A stretch of 64,000 bases of DNA from the NCBI GenBank assembly GCA_030374805.1, contig JARGSG010000025.1, forward strand, positions 310,001 to 374,000. Direction: 5' to 3'. Shown one piece after another: positions 47,823 through 57,775 of the stretch. The notes under the pieces are model-generated. The model worked only from the letters and a program-made list of their open reading frames with translations, searched no databases and was not told the DNA's origin. The stretch comes from Gracilaria gracilis (taxonomy: Eukaryota; Rhodophyta; Florideophyceae; Gracilariales; Gracilariaceae). Positions within the stretch are counted from its first letter, which is position 1, and the number at the start of each line of letters is the position of its first letter. Made by a program: the position numbers and the translations under genes.

Positions 47823-49032
47823 TCTGCAATGGGAGAAGGCGATGCAAGCGCAGCTGCAAGCGTGGAAGTGGCATCGCGCGGCATTTGGACGAAGATGAAG
47901 AAGCGAAAGATGAACGTTGAGGAGGCTCCGGCCGTTGGATCATGCTTGCTGCGAGGTGGAGATGCACGTGCGGTTCCGATCCGTCCTCACGTGCGTATTA
48001 CAACAAAGCATGGCCCTCATCAACAACGGCATCGGTACGAAAGCCGCACGAAAGGAACACGAATGCGCCACGTATGCCATGGCGCACACGTGAACAACGG
48101 ACAGAGGTTGCCAGCTGCACACGTGGTAGATGCAACGTAACAACAAACTGCCGACACGCTCCCGCGCGCACGCAAAGCGCACTGGTGCAAATTGAAGTCG
48201 CACGCGTGATATCGATAACACAATCACGTGAGCGGGACTTTGGCCAGCGCTGGGGCGCGCGGCGCACTCACGTGATGCATGTTTTTGAGCACGTCGTTGT
48301 CATGCTCGCGAGCCTTGCGCCTCGCAGATTGCGAGAGCAATTTTTGCTCGCACAAGTTGCTGACGGTGCCGCGCAACTTGCGCGCCGCAAGTGGAACTAA
48401 ACTTTATCTAAATTTTTTATATTGTAATACTGTACCTGACGTTGGCTGCATCCAAGAAGCGCTGACGGCGGCGCGGTGCATTATTGCTGACATGACAGGG
48501 GGCGCGCAACGCGAGTGCGATGTGCGCGCGCAGAACAAGAAAGGCGGGGGTGGGCGTGGTGGTGGTAGGGTTTTTAGCAGTCATTCCGTAACGAGTCGGA
48601 AGCACAGCAATCTGTCACAATCCAGCACACGCCGAAACAAGCGCGGACAAATCGTCGGCGGCCGGCGGCGAAAAAAACGGGTGCAACGCTCGCGAGAACG
48701 GCTCAATCTCAACGGGCTGGCTCCTCGCTCGCGCACCGCTAAATAATAATGCCAAAGTAAAGTTATTCTGCTGCACCTGGAACGGTGGCAGCAGCACAAC
48801 GTGGGAGCGACTGCTACCTTCGTACAAGGAAACACACAAAGTGCGCAGCACGGCGGTGCTCACGTGCCGCCAGCCAGCGCAGCCGAAGCCAGACGCCACA
48901 CGGAGTGTGAAAACCGCCTCCGCTGTCCAATCATACGCGCGCGCGTTATCGAAAGCGCTGCGCTCGCTATGCCGGCTGCGCTCGCTGCATGGCGCGTGCT
49001 TCCACACGCTGTGCGCCATCTCGCGCGCTGCT
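47823..49032. other. Divergent intergenic space
   Basis: 1.2 kb of mostly GC-rich DNA with many CACGTG-like and GCGCGC words. It should hold the ApbE-fusion promoter on the left and the next gene's promoter on the right. No coding frame is convincing, although several short overlapping frames exist as expected in GC-rich DNA. Confidence 0.5.
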
Positions 49033-49039
49033 TATAAAA
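49033..49039 (+). promoter_or_regulatory. TATA box
   Basis: TATAAAA lies 94 bases upstream of the ATG at 49127 in an otherwise GC-rich stretch, where it is unlikely by chance. Transcription would start about 30 bases further on. Confidence 0.55.
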
Positions 49040-49126
49040 CGCGCCGGGACCGTTGGCCCCCAAGCCGACGGCGCTCACCCGCCCGTGTGTGCATGTCTGT
49101 TAAGCTGTTCTGGTTCTCTCTTCATC

Positions 49127-49783
49127 ATGGTGAAGCATTCTTCCGCAAACAGGCCTGATGATACTACGCTGATCATCGCTCCTCAAAGCCCGCCTTGTAG
49201 TCCGCACTGTATGGGTGGCGGGCTCGCTGGCTTGCATCGCGCGCCCAACCATCGTTACCCACAGCCCAAATGTAGCACGCCTACCGCCATTGTGCAGCGT
49301 TCCAGCTTCCGAATCGCAAATCCAAGACAGCCTGCCAAGAGAAATGTGACGCAGCAACCGCCGTCCGGGTCGCTTTGCAGTGATGATTGGATGTTGCTCA
49401 AGCTCGATGAAGATCTATCAGACCATGAAACAGCCTACACTTCAGATGGATATGACACGGATGATGACGTTTCCGCCAGTAGATACCGCCCGAGAACGGA
49501 CATGTCCGCCTCTTCTCGTGCTGCAAACTCTTTTCGTGCTACAAACTCTTCTCGTGCTGCCAGCGCTTCTCGCGCTGCTTCCGCCACCGTCGTGCCCAAG
49601 TCCGCTCCGGTGCGCATTCCCGAGAGGAGGAGACCGGAGCCGGGCAAGATGAGGCGGAGAAGAGTGGCGGCTTACCTTCCTCACTCATCCGCTTATTATC
49701 CGAACCCGGCTCGCTCTTCGTGCAAGCCTAGAAAACGTCGCCCGTCGTACAGTAGTAGCGATAGTGAATCGGAAGATCGTTGA
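49127..49783 (+). CDS. Low-complexity Ser/Arg/Pro-rich protein, unknown
   Basis: 218 residues from MVKHSSANRPDDTTLI. No family is recognised. There is an acidic patch (LDEDLSDHETAYTSDGYDTD), Ser-Arg-Ala repeats (SRAANSFRATNSSRAASASR), and a basic C-terminus with two nuclear-localisation-like clusters (RRRPEPGKMRRRR and KPRKRRPSYSS), ending SDSESEDR. Composition and signals suggest a disordered nuclear protein. A TATA box at 49033 supports transcription. An open frame extends upstream to 48989 but passes through the promoter, so the later ATG was chosen. Confidence 0.5.
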   Translation: MVKHSSANRPDDTTLIIAPQSPPCSPHCMGGGLAGLHRAPNHRYPQPKCSTPTAIVQRSSFRIANPRQPAKRNVTQQPPSGSLCSDDWMLLKLDEDLSDHETAYTSDGYDTDDDVSASRYRPRTDMSASSRAANSFRATNSSRAASASRAASATVVPKSAPVRIPERRRPEPGKMRRRRVAAYLPHSSAYYPNPARSSCKPRKRRPSYSSSDSESEDR

Positions 49784-49973
49784 GCAACGGCCGCCCCCAT
49801 TGCTTGTTGGGCTCGCTGCGTTTGTAAAACACCTTAACACTTATTAAATTCGTTATTTTGTTGTCTGTCGGAACAAAGAGCCGCAAGCCGCCCGCTGTAT
49901 CGCTGCCGCTTTGCGTGTCGTTTCCCACTCGACTCGCTATGCACAGCTCATCCTGCATTCCATCATCATCATC

Positions 49974-52121
49974 ATGGATTCCATGCAGCCGCATATCGAC
50001 GTCGTACAGCGACAGCCACTCTCGCAGCTCGCGCACGAGCCGCCCCCTTCGCCGTCCTCCTTCGATCCGTTTGTCGCCGCCGTATCGACCATCTCCGCAG
50101 CCGTTCGCCTCCACCTCCGATCTCGACCGTCGCACGCGCGCCGCCTCATTGCACAAACTTTGCCACCTTTGTCGCGTGTTTTGCAACAACCCTTCGTCCT
50201 TGAGCCCCGCTTTGCAGCGTTGCGCAGCTCTTTGCTCCCACATCTTCTCTTCTTCTACGCGCATTGTGAGCGCGATGAGCATCACCTCGTCATTCCCGTC
50301 GTCAGGCGCATTGCTGCCCGTTGCCTTTCGAGCGAGCTGCACACTTTGTTACTGTCGCTCATGCACATTGCCGTCGCGTCGAAATCACCCTCGTTTGTGC
50401 CGCACTGCTTTCGAGCTTCACCCCGTCATGATCGCTTTGTCAAAGTCTTGCAAGCCGTCCTTCAAAGTAGCGCCCAAAGCGACATTGAGCACAATCTCAT
50501 ACCTTCAACGTGTATCAATGTCGTCAACACTCTTTCCACCGCCTGTTACCTGCAGTGGCTCACCAATGGACATCACCACACAGCGTTCGGAAACGCCTTG
50601 CTAACACTTTTCGAAAGCCACGTCGCTAGTACTAACGATAACATACACCATCCAACCCTTTTTTTCCTCGCTGTTTGCGCGGCGCTGATACGATTTACCA
50701 ACATCGTGTGCGCCAATGTTAGCAATCGGCGCTGCAATTCGGTGCACTTATTACGCAACCTTCTCATACAGTTCATACACCAAGCACTGCAAGCCTTCGA
50801 ACAACGAATATCTACTCTAGCTCACAAAGATCAAATCTACCTGTACGACCGCTCACACGCAGCTTCGATTTCAACAGTCTTCATCATATCTTCCATATCA
50901 TCAATCGCTGTCAAACATTTATCAACCATCCACATTCAACTCATACGTCAAGCAATTCAAGCATGTATGCAAACTAGCTTAAACAAACATCGCCCAACAT
51001 CCGCTAAGGATGCTACCTTTCATCGTCAAGTTGCTCGTACTATTTCCAACCATTCCACCACGCTAGCAACTGCTTATGCAAACTTTATTCAGCAAGAAAG
51101 AAGCTTTCAATCATCCGTTCACTTCCTCACCACCCTGGTTTCAACTGCACCTTCTGCTCAATCTGTGTCTCGTTTCATTTACACCGTCATCGCTAACACA
51201 CACTTCACTCCCGATATAGCCGTTGCCTACGCCAGTATACTCAGTCTCATCACTGCCGACAACCCGATCTTGCAACGCGCAGTATCACATCGTCTTGCAT
51301 TACTAATCGCGGACGATGACGACGCCACAAAAGCCGTCGTGCAACTCATCTGTGTCATTCTTGTCAACAGAACGCCCTCAAACGACACAAACCGTCGCTT
51401 AGCGTTTCTCTCTCGCTTTCTGTCACTCGTTCTAGCCACACGAAGGACCAACACAGCTTCTGCACACACATCCACTCACGTGTTCAATGATGAAATGGAA
51501 GATTTGTGGGCCTTGTTTGTCAGAGAGATGGTTTCTGCTGTAGACAGCGATCCAAAATCAGAGCCAACTATTTCAGCTGTCACGGAATGTTTGGCAGAAC
51601 TCGTGAAACAGGAAGACATGTCAACCAAACTCGCCACGGACTACCTGAGAGAAACGCTTACAAGAGTGTTAATAGAAAAGTACCTCTTTCGTGACATGCC
51701 AATCACGATGAGGAACCGCCTTCTTCACGTCGTGCTCTTCCTGGATGCAATCACAACTACAACAAAGGACAATCAAACCTTCGAAGAATTTCTAACAACT
51801 CTGATAGAGAGCGCAAGAAAAGTAGGAGCCAAGGCCGACCGCATGATAGGAATACTTCTACTTCGCTGTTTGACAAGATGCGATGAAAAAGTAGTCAGTG
51901 TCGCCTTGGACAGAATGACATCATTTATTGGAACAAACAGACATCGCAAAGAAACATTTCTGCCTCTAGTACGTGCTGCCGTGCTCGGCTTAGACACTGG
52001 AAAGAAAGATGTTTGCGTAGTGTGGATATTGCGACTATTCGGTGATATGAAGCAACAGCAGAACCGAAGTATGCGCACTCCTTCCGCAGTCGAAACAAAC
52101 CTTCGCGCTGCCAAACTGTAG
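49974..52121 (+). CDS. Helical-repeat (HEAT/ARM-like) protein, unknown
   Basis: 715 residues from MDSMQPHIDVVQ. The whole protein is a succession of amphipathic helices with Leu, Ile and Ala at regular places (e.g. LLRNLLIQFIHQALQAFEQR, LLHVVLFLDAIT). There is no catalytic motif, membrane segment or signal peptide. This suits a HEAT- or ARM-type scaffold. I could not match it to a family. Candidates that could look like this are integrator, mediator or AP-5-type subunits, but nothing specific supports any of them. The frame is open upstream to 49911 without an ATG. Confidence 0.7.
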   Translation: MDSMQPHIDVVQRQPLSQLAHEPPPSPSSFDPFVAAVSTISAAVRLHLRSRPSHARRLIAQTLPPLSRVLQQPFVLEPRFAALRSSLLPHLLFFYAHCERDEHHLVIPVVRRIAARCLSSELHTLLLSLMHIAVASKSPSFVPHCFRASPRHDRFVKVLQAVLQSSAQSDIEHNLIPSTCINVVNTLSTACYLQWLTNGHHHTAFGNALLTLFESHVASTNDNIHHPTLFFLAVCAALIRFTNIVCANVSNRRCNSVHLLRNLLIQFIHQALQAFEQRISTLAHKDQIYLYDRSHAASISTVFIISSISSIAVKHLSTIHIQLIRQAIQACMQTSLNKHRPTSAKDATFHRQVARTISNHSTTLATAYANFIQQERSFQSSVHFLTTLVSTAPSAQSVSRFIYTVIANTHFTPDIAVAYASILSLITADNPILQRAVSHRLALLIADDDDATKAVVQLICVILVNRTPSNDTNRRLAFLSRFLSLVLATRRTNTASAHTSTHVFNDEMEDLWALFVREMVSAVDSDPKSEPTISAVTECLAELVKQEDMSTKLATDYLRETLTRVLIEKYLFRDMPITMRNRLLHVVLFLDAITTTTKDNQTFEEFLTTLIESARKVGAKADRMIGILLLRCLTRCDEKVVSVALDRMTSFIGTNRHRKETFLPLVRAAVLGLDTGKKDVCVVWILRLFGDMKQQQNRSMRTPSAVETNLRAAKL

Positions 52122-52413
52122 AAACACACATGGACAGTTCGGATATTGCATCAAGAGCAACACAAAGTAGAGAGAGGACATATTTGCCAAGGTACATGAT
52201 ATGGCGTACGTAAAACGATTTGCTTGTTTGCTTTGCGTGCTGCCAAGTTTGTGCATTCCGTTCCAACTCAGACATTGAACGGCTTCTTCCAACCAACGAT
52301 CCTTCTCAAAATGTTGCTCTTCAAGTTTCACTTGTTGCCCCCGAGGCGTTCTTCGCCGTGCATACTGTAAACGATACAAACGGACATGAGAGAAAACTCA
52401 AGTTGCAAACGGA

Positions 52414-53057
52414 CTACTGAGTGGTAGCAGGTACCGACAGAGGGGCTGCTGGAGCAGCAGCAGGTGCAGCGGCAGAGGAAGCAGGCTCAGGTTGAGTGGG
52501 CTGCTGAGATGGAGGATCGGTCTGCTCGGGCGGCGCTGGCTTTGTTTCAACGCTTTCTTGAGCGGGTTTTTGCTGCTGTTTTGTTTCGGTCTCAGCCGGC
52601 TTAGTTGGTTGGGGTGCAGTTGTTTGAGCCGTCTCCTTCATTTCAACGTCTTTTTGAGGCGTGTCTGTGTGGTTGGCGGTGGGTGCTGTCTTGTCTTTGT
52701 TGACGACTTCACCTATCTTCTGGTAGAGGTAGAGTGCCGGATCCTCTGGTTTCGGTTCCTGTGGAGGTACGTATGACGTGTATGTAGAGGTTAGCTTTAG
52801 GCTGTGAGGTTGTGTGGGAGGGGATTATGATGTGTGCGTGTGTTTGCAATGATAACTTACGAGCTCGAAGAGATCGGTGAGAACGTTGGTGAGGATTGAA
52901 AGTACATTTCCCTTGTCGAGATACTTTCTGAATTCTTCCTTTCTATCTGTTTGAGAGGCCTGTCGCGCAGCAGCAAAAAAAAGCGATCAACGAGTGAGAC
53001 GGTCAGAATGCAAAGCACGACGGCGCGAAGCAGACGCGGGAAGAAAACACGTACCAT
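52414..53057 (-). CDS. MYCBP: MYCBP (AMY-1) homologue, three exons
   Basis: Small coiled-coil adaptor; in animals it binds c-MYC and A-kinase anchoring proteins and is linked to cilia. Exon 1 contributes only the start codon (53055-53057), followed directly by an intron, GTACGT ... GCGACAG (52960-53054). Exon 2 (52861-52959) reads ASQTDRKEEFRKYLDKGNVL and SILTNVLTDLFEL. A second intron starts GTAAGT (52759-52860). Exon 3 (52414-52758) continues EPKPEDPALYLYQKIGEVV. This aligns along the MYCBP core (ADSKREQFRRYLEKSGVLDT ... LYEEPEKP.SAL.FLK). The tail of about 75 residues is Gln/Pro/Ala-rich and replaces the animal coiled coil. Total 148 residues. Confidence 0.85.
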
Positions 53058-53468
53058 GTTGACGGGGGTAAGCACGAAAGCAGTGAAGATACTCAGCAGC
53101 AGACGGGCAGAGCGAAGAGGGCGTTGGCAAGACGATGTGGTGGCGGCGCGCGTCGCGGATGAACGCCGACGAGTAGCGCGGCGCCTGCGGGTAGATAACC
53201 GTCATCGGTGCAAAAGCCGTTTTGACTGCTATTTTTTGAAAATGCGCAGTCCGCCGCGCTCAACCGTGCAGATCACAAGTGAAGTGCGCGCGTTTTCCGC
53301 GTCGACGCAGCGTTTCTGCGCCCAGCGAGTCAAGATACGCTCGCGCGTGTTCAGTGCTGCTCAGCCGTATGATACCACGCCATCTACTGTGGCCTTACCT
53401 CTGTTTGACCGGAAGCAAAAACCTTATTTACAATACATATGGATACATATGTATACAACCAATAACAT
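53058..53468. other. Upstream region of MYCBP; 3' side of the SDR gene
   Basis: About 410 bases including the MYCBP promoter/5' leader on the right-hand strand and the 3' end of the SDR gene. Several overlapping frames are present; none is convincing. Confidence 0.45.
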
Positions 53469-54464
53469 CTACTTCTTATTCGGGAGGGTCAAGCCTCCAT
53501 GACGTGCCATCTCCTTCAGCTTGTCGGCAAGGGCGAAAACGTTGGCCCTCTCATATTCAGTCTTACCGAACGTCAGGTGCTTCGAGACCGGTTTTCTATC
53601 AAAAAAGAACTGCCCAGGTTTAGATGACAACGGCTCCTCGGCCGCCGCCAAATACACAATAGTATCAGCGCCTTCCTCAGCCGTACGGAACTGGTTCTTG
53701 AACGTATTATAGAATTCGGGGATAGAACTTTCCACGCCTGGGGTTTTCGCCCATCCAGGATGCATACTAGCCCACATAATTCCAGAATCCGCATACGCTT
53801 CGGCCCAGTATTCCGTCAGAGCCACCTGACGCCGTTTGCACTTTGCGTATTGTCTAGAACCATCAAATTTATCACCCTTGGTCAATGACTTGCCTTCAAA
53901 GTCGTTCAGTTCCAGGCTTTCTGTGAGCATTCCACCGGAACTCACTGTGACCACTCTCGCTTTTTCAGAGCGTTGTAGAATCGGTCGTAACATTTCCGTC
54001 AACGCAAACGTTCCTAACGTGTTGGTAGCAAACGACAATTCATGTCCATCTGCAGAAGACCGTCGCTCGCTCAGGAGTACGCCGGCGTTGTTCACAAGTG
54101 CGTCGATAGGCGTTCCTCTCTGTTTCCACGCATCTGAGAATTTTTTCACGTCCGCCAGACTGGAAATGTCACAAACATGAACCTCAACTTCCTTGTTTCC
54201 AGTATCGGCAACGATTTGGTTCTTTGCTGCTTCTCCCTTCTGAGCATTTCTGCAAACAATGTGCACACTGCCACCTCGTTTTGCCAATTCTTCTGCCGTG
54301 ACGAACCCCAATCCAGAAGTTCCACCAGTAACGATGTAGTGCTTTCCAGTAAGGTTCACGTCTAAAGCGTGGGGATTAAAGCTCTTTTTATGCGCCTTAA
54401 ATCCTCGAGATCCAAAGTTCATGTAACCCAGCAACACAAACTGAGCTGCTCGTAATCCCTGCAT
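53469..54464 (-). CDS. DHRS12: DHRS12-like short-chain dehydrogenase/reductase
   Basis: From MQGLRAAQFVLLGYMNFGSR the protein has 331 residues, the DHRS12 length. Features in order: DVNLTGKHYIVTGGTSGLG (NAD(P)-binding TGxxxGxG), LVNNAGV, the catalytic Ser in VTVSSGGML, Tyr and Lys in YAKCK, then SMHPGWAKTPGVESSIPEF, a stretch close to the DHRS12 consensus, and FFFDRKPVSKHL. Substrate unknown. The same frame is open for 170 codons further upstream with other ATGs (54749, 54929, 54971). The upstream part is rich in Ser, Arg and His and could be an organelle leader or untranslated. Start uncertain. Confidence 0.86.
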   Translation of the reverse strand: MQGLRAAQFVLLGYMNFGSRGFKAHKKSFNPHALDVNLTGKHYIVTGGTSGLGFVTAEELAKRGGSVHIVCRNAQKGEAAKNQIVADTGNKEVEVHVCDISSLADVKKFSDAWKQRGTPIDALVNNAGVLLSERRSSADGHELSFATNTLGTFALTEMLRPILQRSEKARVVTVSSGGMLTESLELNDFEGKSLTKGDKFDGSRQYAKCKRRQVALTEYWAEAYADSGIMWASMHPGWAKTPGVESSIPEFYNTFKNQFRTAEEGADTIVYLAAAEEPLSSKPGQFFFDRKPVSKHLTFGKTEYERANVFALADKLKEMARHGGLTLPNKK

Positions 54465-54974
54465 AGTTCCTTGAGGCTGTGACTGCTGGCAAACTATTGC
54501 ACGAGTGTGGGAGCAACTAGTGAAAAATCGCTTATGACAACGAAAAGAAGTGGGAAGCTTAAACTGCGAGTTGTACTTGAAGCCGATGGGAGAATCGATC
54601 GTGTGGAAGGCGTTAATGGCCCGAGATGACTGCACACGTTTGTGTTTTTCAAAAGAGTCACGCAAGGCTTCGCCGTTTACTGCCGAGACTTTAAATACAG
54701 ACAAGAAAGTACGATGAAGAGGGGCTATTGTCTTTGTATGCTGGACCATGACATCCAAACTAAAGGCGCCATCGCATGGGCGTGGTGCGGTAATTGCACA
54801 GCGTGCGTGAAGAGCTGCGGTGCCCAGATATTGCGATGAAAGGGTATTAAAAAGCGGTACACGTAACGCGGAGGCGGTTTGAAAAAATAGATGGTTGGCG
54901 TGTGGAGCGCGTGCTGACCCGCATTGCATTGTCAGGTACCTTCGCAACAGCTCTACTACGCAGCTCACCATCAC

Positions 54975-56696
54975 AGCTCGGTGGCGAAATGCCGTTCTGA
55001 GGCTCGAAACGTCACACGATGGTGGATCATAGCAAAACGAGTCATGCGTTTCCTAGCTAGGCTTCCAAAAGACGAAATGGAGTTCCATGCGGTAAGACTT
55101 CATAACCCCGACCATAATCACAACGGTGAATGGCAGCCCCCAATGCCAACTTGTATAGTACTACATGCGTGCAACTCTCTCTTTTTGTTTATGTGACCAT
55201 AATAAAGAAGAAGTTTATGTGAAAACGAATACGTTCATTCCTCGTACGAGTGGGTTTGCTAAACACCCGACCACCTGTAACACTTCTATTCCGTAGCCAC
55301 TGACTACTAATCAGTAGCTAAGGTTACAGTATGCTACTCTTGCTGAGCTACGACAAGAAAGTATTAGATCCCTTAGCTGTTTTCGACCACAGACGTTTCG
55401 CTACAACTCAACTCTGCCACATGACAATCAGGTCGAAGTCAAGCTTGTTCTTAGAAGTTAAGCTCAGGCCCTCCGCCTAAGGGTTGCCAAGGGCAACTTT
55501 CAATCGAATCCTGATCATTTTTGAAAGGCTTCCTGACCAAGAACTGCTTTTGCAAACAGTCTAGTCAGGAATGTGGCGTGTCACTCCTGAAATCGTTGCG
55601 CTTGTTTTCATTTAACTTGTTTCCAACAGTTCACTTGTGTGAACACACTACGACTCTTACCTCTATCACGCATGAAAGGATGAAAAGGGCCAGACTCATG
55701 TCTTCTCCACATTGATATGACCAAGAAACCACTCCTCAGACGTACTAGGAGAAACTCTGATGAAAATCACCGCGATGTGTAGTTCTACCTTCACAATCCG
55801 CAAGTCATTGGAAAACATTGATGTCAATCATCCGCCTCGTTTAGAAGTGACTGAGAGCAAAGGCTGACGTCTTAGGCGGAAGTTATTCCAGTGCATTCAT
55901 TCTTTGTCTTAATTATGGTCGGGCACCTCTGTTCTACAGTATTTTGTTCGCCAGGCGACCGTGTCGCATCATTTCTGATACCTTCCTGTAGTAGTCCCAC
56001 ATTCGGCACGCAACTCGTAACTTATAACCTTCTAACCTTTTATTGCCTACGGCAGGTGACAAGTCTGGTGCAGCCCCATTAATGAATGTGAACACTAGTT
56101 GTGTTAGTCTTGCATCATGAAAGACGAGTTCCTTCTTCGACAAAAGTTCAGACGGTATCCGTTTCGCATATCCTTCTGTACAAGGGTAGCGGTCTACTGC
56201 CTTACATCATATACGGATGCTTGTTGCAGAAGAACTGGGAATTGATGCTTGATGGGCAGTTCGTAAGAGCCGTTAACGGTCAATCATGGACTGGTTCCTT
56301 TGCTCTCACTGGTACCAGCAACCATGACCGCATCGCTCTGGCTTTCGATTTTGGCGCTTTCGTAGGGGCATGCGCGACGAATAGGATGGCCGAATGGCCC
56401 TATGCATTCGCGCTACGGGCTACTGTTTCCTGATTCACACTCGTCTTGAATTAAATTCCCATGCCACATCACATCACCTCACATCACAGCAAGTATTGTG
56501 GAAGAGAGTGCAGGAAGGGTACTGTAACCACGCAATCAAGCAATCACTACGACGGGAACGCTACCTATTACACTTCGAACCACAGAACGCTGTCATGCTC
56601 TCAATCACAAACCTCAATCTCTGATCAAGGACAAGCCGCGGAACTGGGTGAAAATAAGAACGTCCTTTCTGAAAATTTCTGGAGGAAGAACGCCCG
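54975..56696. other. Gene-poor stretch, 1.7 kb
   Basis: No confident gene. At 56,120-56,230 the plus strand encodes a short stretch (FLLRQKFRRYPFRISF) vaguely like the 'F.rrFR.p' helix of Harbinger transposases, so this may be a far-decayed transposon. Other frames are short and interrupted. Confidence 0.4.
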
Positions 56697-57588
56697 ATGA
56701 TGGATTTTCTGAGAATCATCTATGCTACCGTGCATGTTGCTTGGGTGACAGCCACAATAGCGTTCTTGCTCAGACGCGCTGTACCTTTGTTGAATGATGT
56801 TTTGAGTTACGGAAAGTTCCAGACTGCTAGTAGGAATAGGCAGCGCATATCAATACTGGAGAAGGCATGCAAACCGCTTTTGCCCACACCAATGGTGTGG
56901 AAGATGTTGTACGTCGTGGGACTCACCAGCTCTGGAGTCTGTGCCATTTTGCTTCAGACCACCAGACATCCGGTTGCCATTCTTTACACGGTGCAAGTTG
57001 CTCGCAGACTCTTCGAATGCTTCTTTGTGCACAAGTTTTCTAAAACTCGGTTGCTCTCTCTGGCTCAATTTGTCTCTGGAACTTTGTTCTATGTTCTTGC
57101 ATCCTTAACTATCCACTTGGAGAGCTACAGAATGAAATTATTGGATGAAAGAATACGAATTCCTCGAATGATTCTCGTAAGTTCACTGCACTATAATGTA
57201 CATCGCTTCATAGGCATGAAAACTAATGGGGTTTCTGACGTTTTCACTCTACGCAAATTAGGTCTTAGCGACATTCCTCTTTGGGTCAGTCGCACAGCAT
57301 TCTTCACACCGCACGCTTGCAAACGTAACACCTAGAGTTGGCAAGTACGGCTTACCGCACGGGCTCTTGTTCCGCTATGTGATCTGTCCCCATTACTTCG
57401 CTGAGATTGTGGTGTATTTATCATTCGTGTTGGCATTGCAACGCACTGGTTCGGCCCTAATGCTTCTGTTCGTTGTTACAAACCTCACGGATTCAGCTCT
57501 GCGCACAAAACAATGGTACGCAGCGATACTCAAATCAGCAATACCTTCGGTCAGAAAACGGCGCGCAATCTTTCCTTATGTTCTGTAA
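56697..57588 (+). CDS. SRD5A3: Polyprenal/steroid 5-alpha-reductase (SRD5A3/DFG10 type), two exons
   Basis: Membrane reductase of the dolichol pathway, needed for N-glycosylation in the endoplasmic reticulum. Exon 1 (56697-57176) has YTVQVARRLFECFFVHKFSK and LAQFVSGTLFYVLASLTI, matching 'LQllRRLfEClyVs.FS'. The intron (57177-57261, GTAAGT ... AATTAG) is 85 bases. Exon 2 reads VLATFLFGSVAQHSSHRTLA, then KYGLPHGLLFRYVICPHYFA (the 'P.GdwFeYVssPnYlaEl' motif), and ends RKRRAIFPYVL, matching 'yPkhRkAflPFlf'. Splicing keeps the frame and gives 268 residues with about six membrane helices. Without splicing the first frame ends at 57335. Confidence 0.87.
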
Positions 57589-57775
57589 AGAGCCATAGCA
57601 CAGCATTTCTCATCTTCTTACTTCCGCGTACTATCTATTGGCGTCGAAAGAGGAAAACCGAGTGGGAAGATAAAAAGCCAACCTGAGGACCACAACCTTT
57701 CACCAAACAGCATGCCAACAACCTGGCCTCTAAGGAAATTGGTATTTAACTATGAACGAGTGAAGTTGGTACAGT

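Noticed and set aside
56101-56433. Harbinger transposase N-terminus
   Set aside because: Only one short helix-like stretch resembles the family; no catalytic motif follows.
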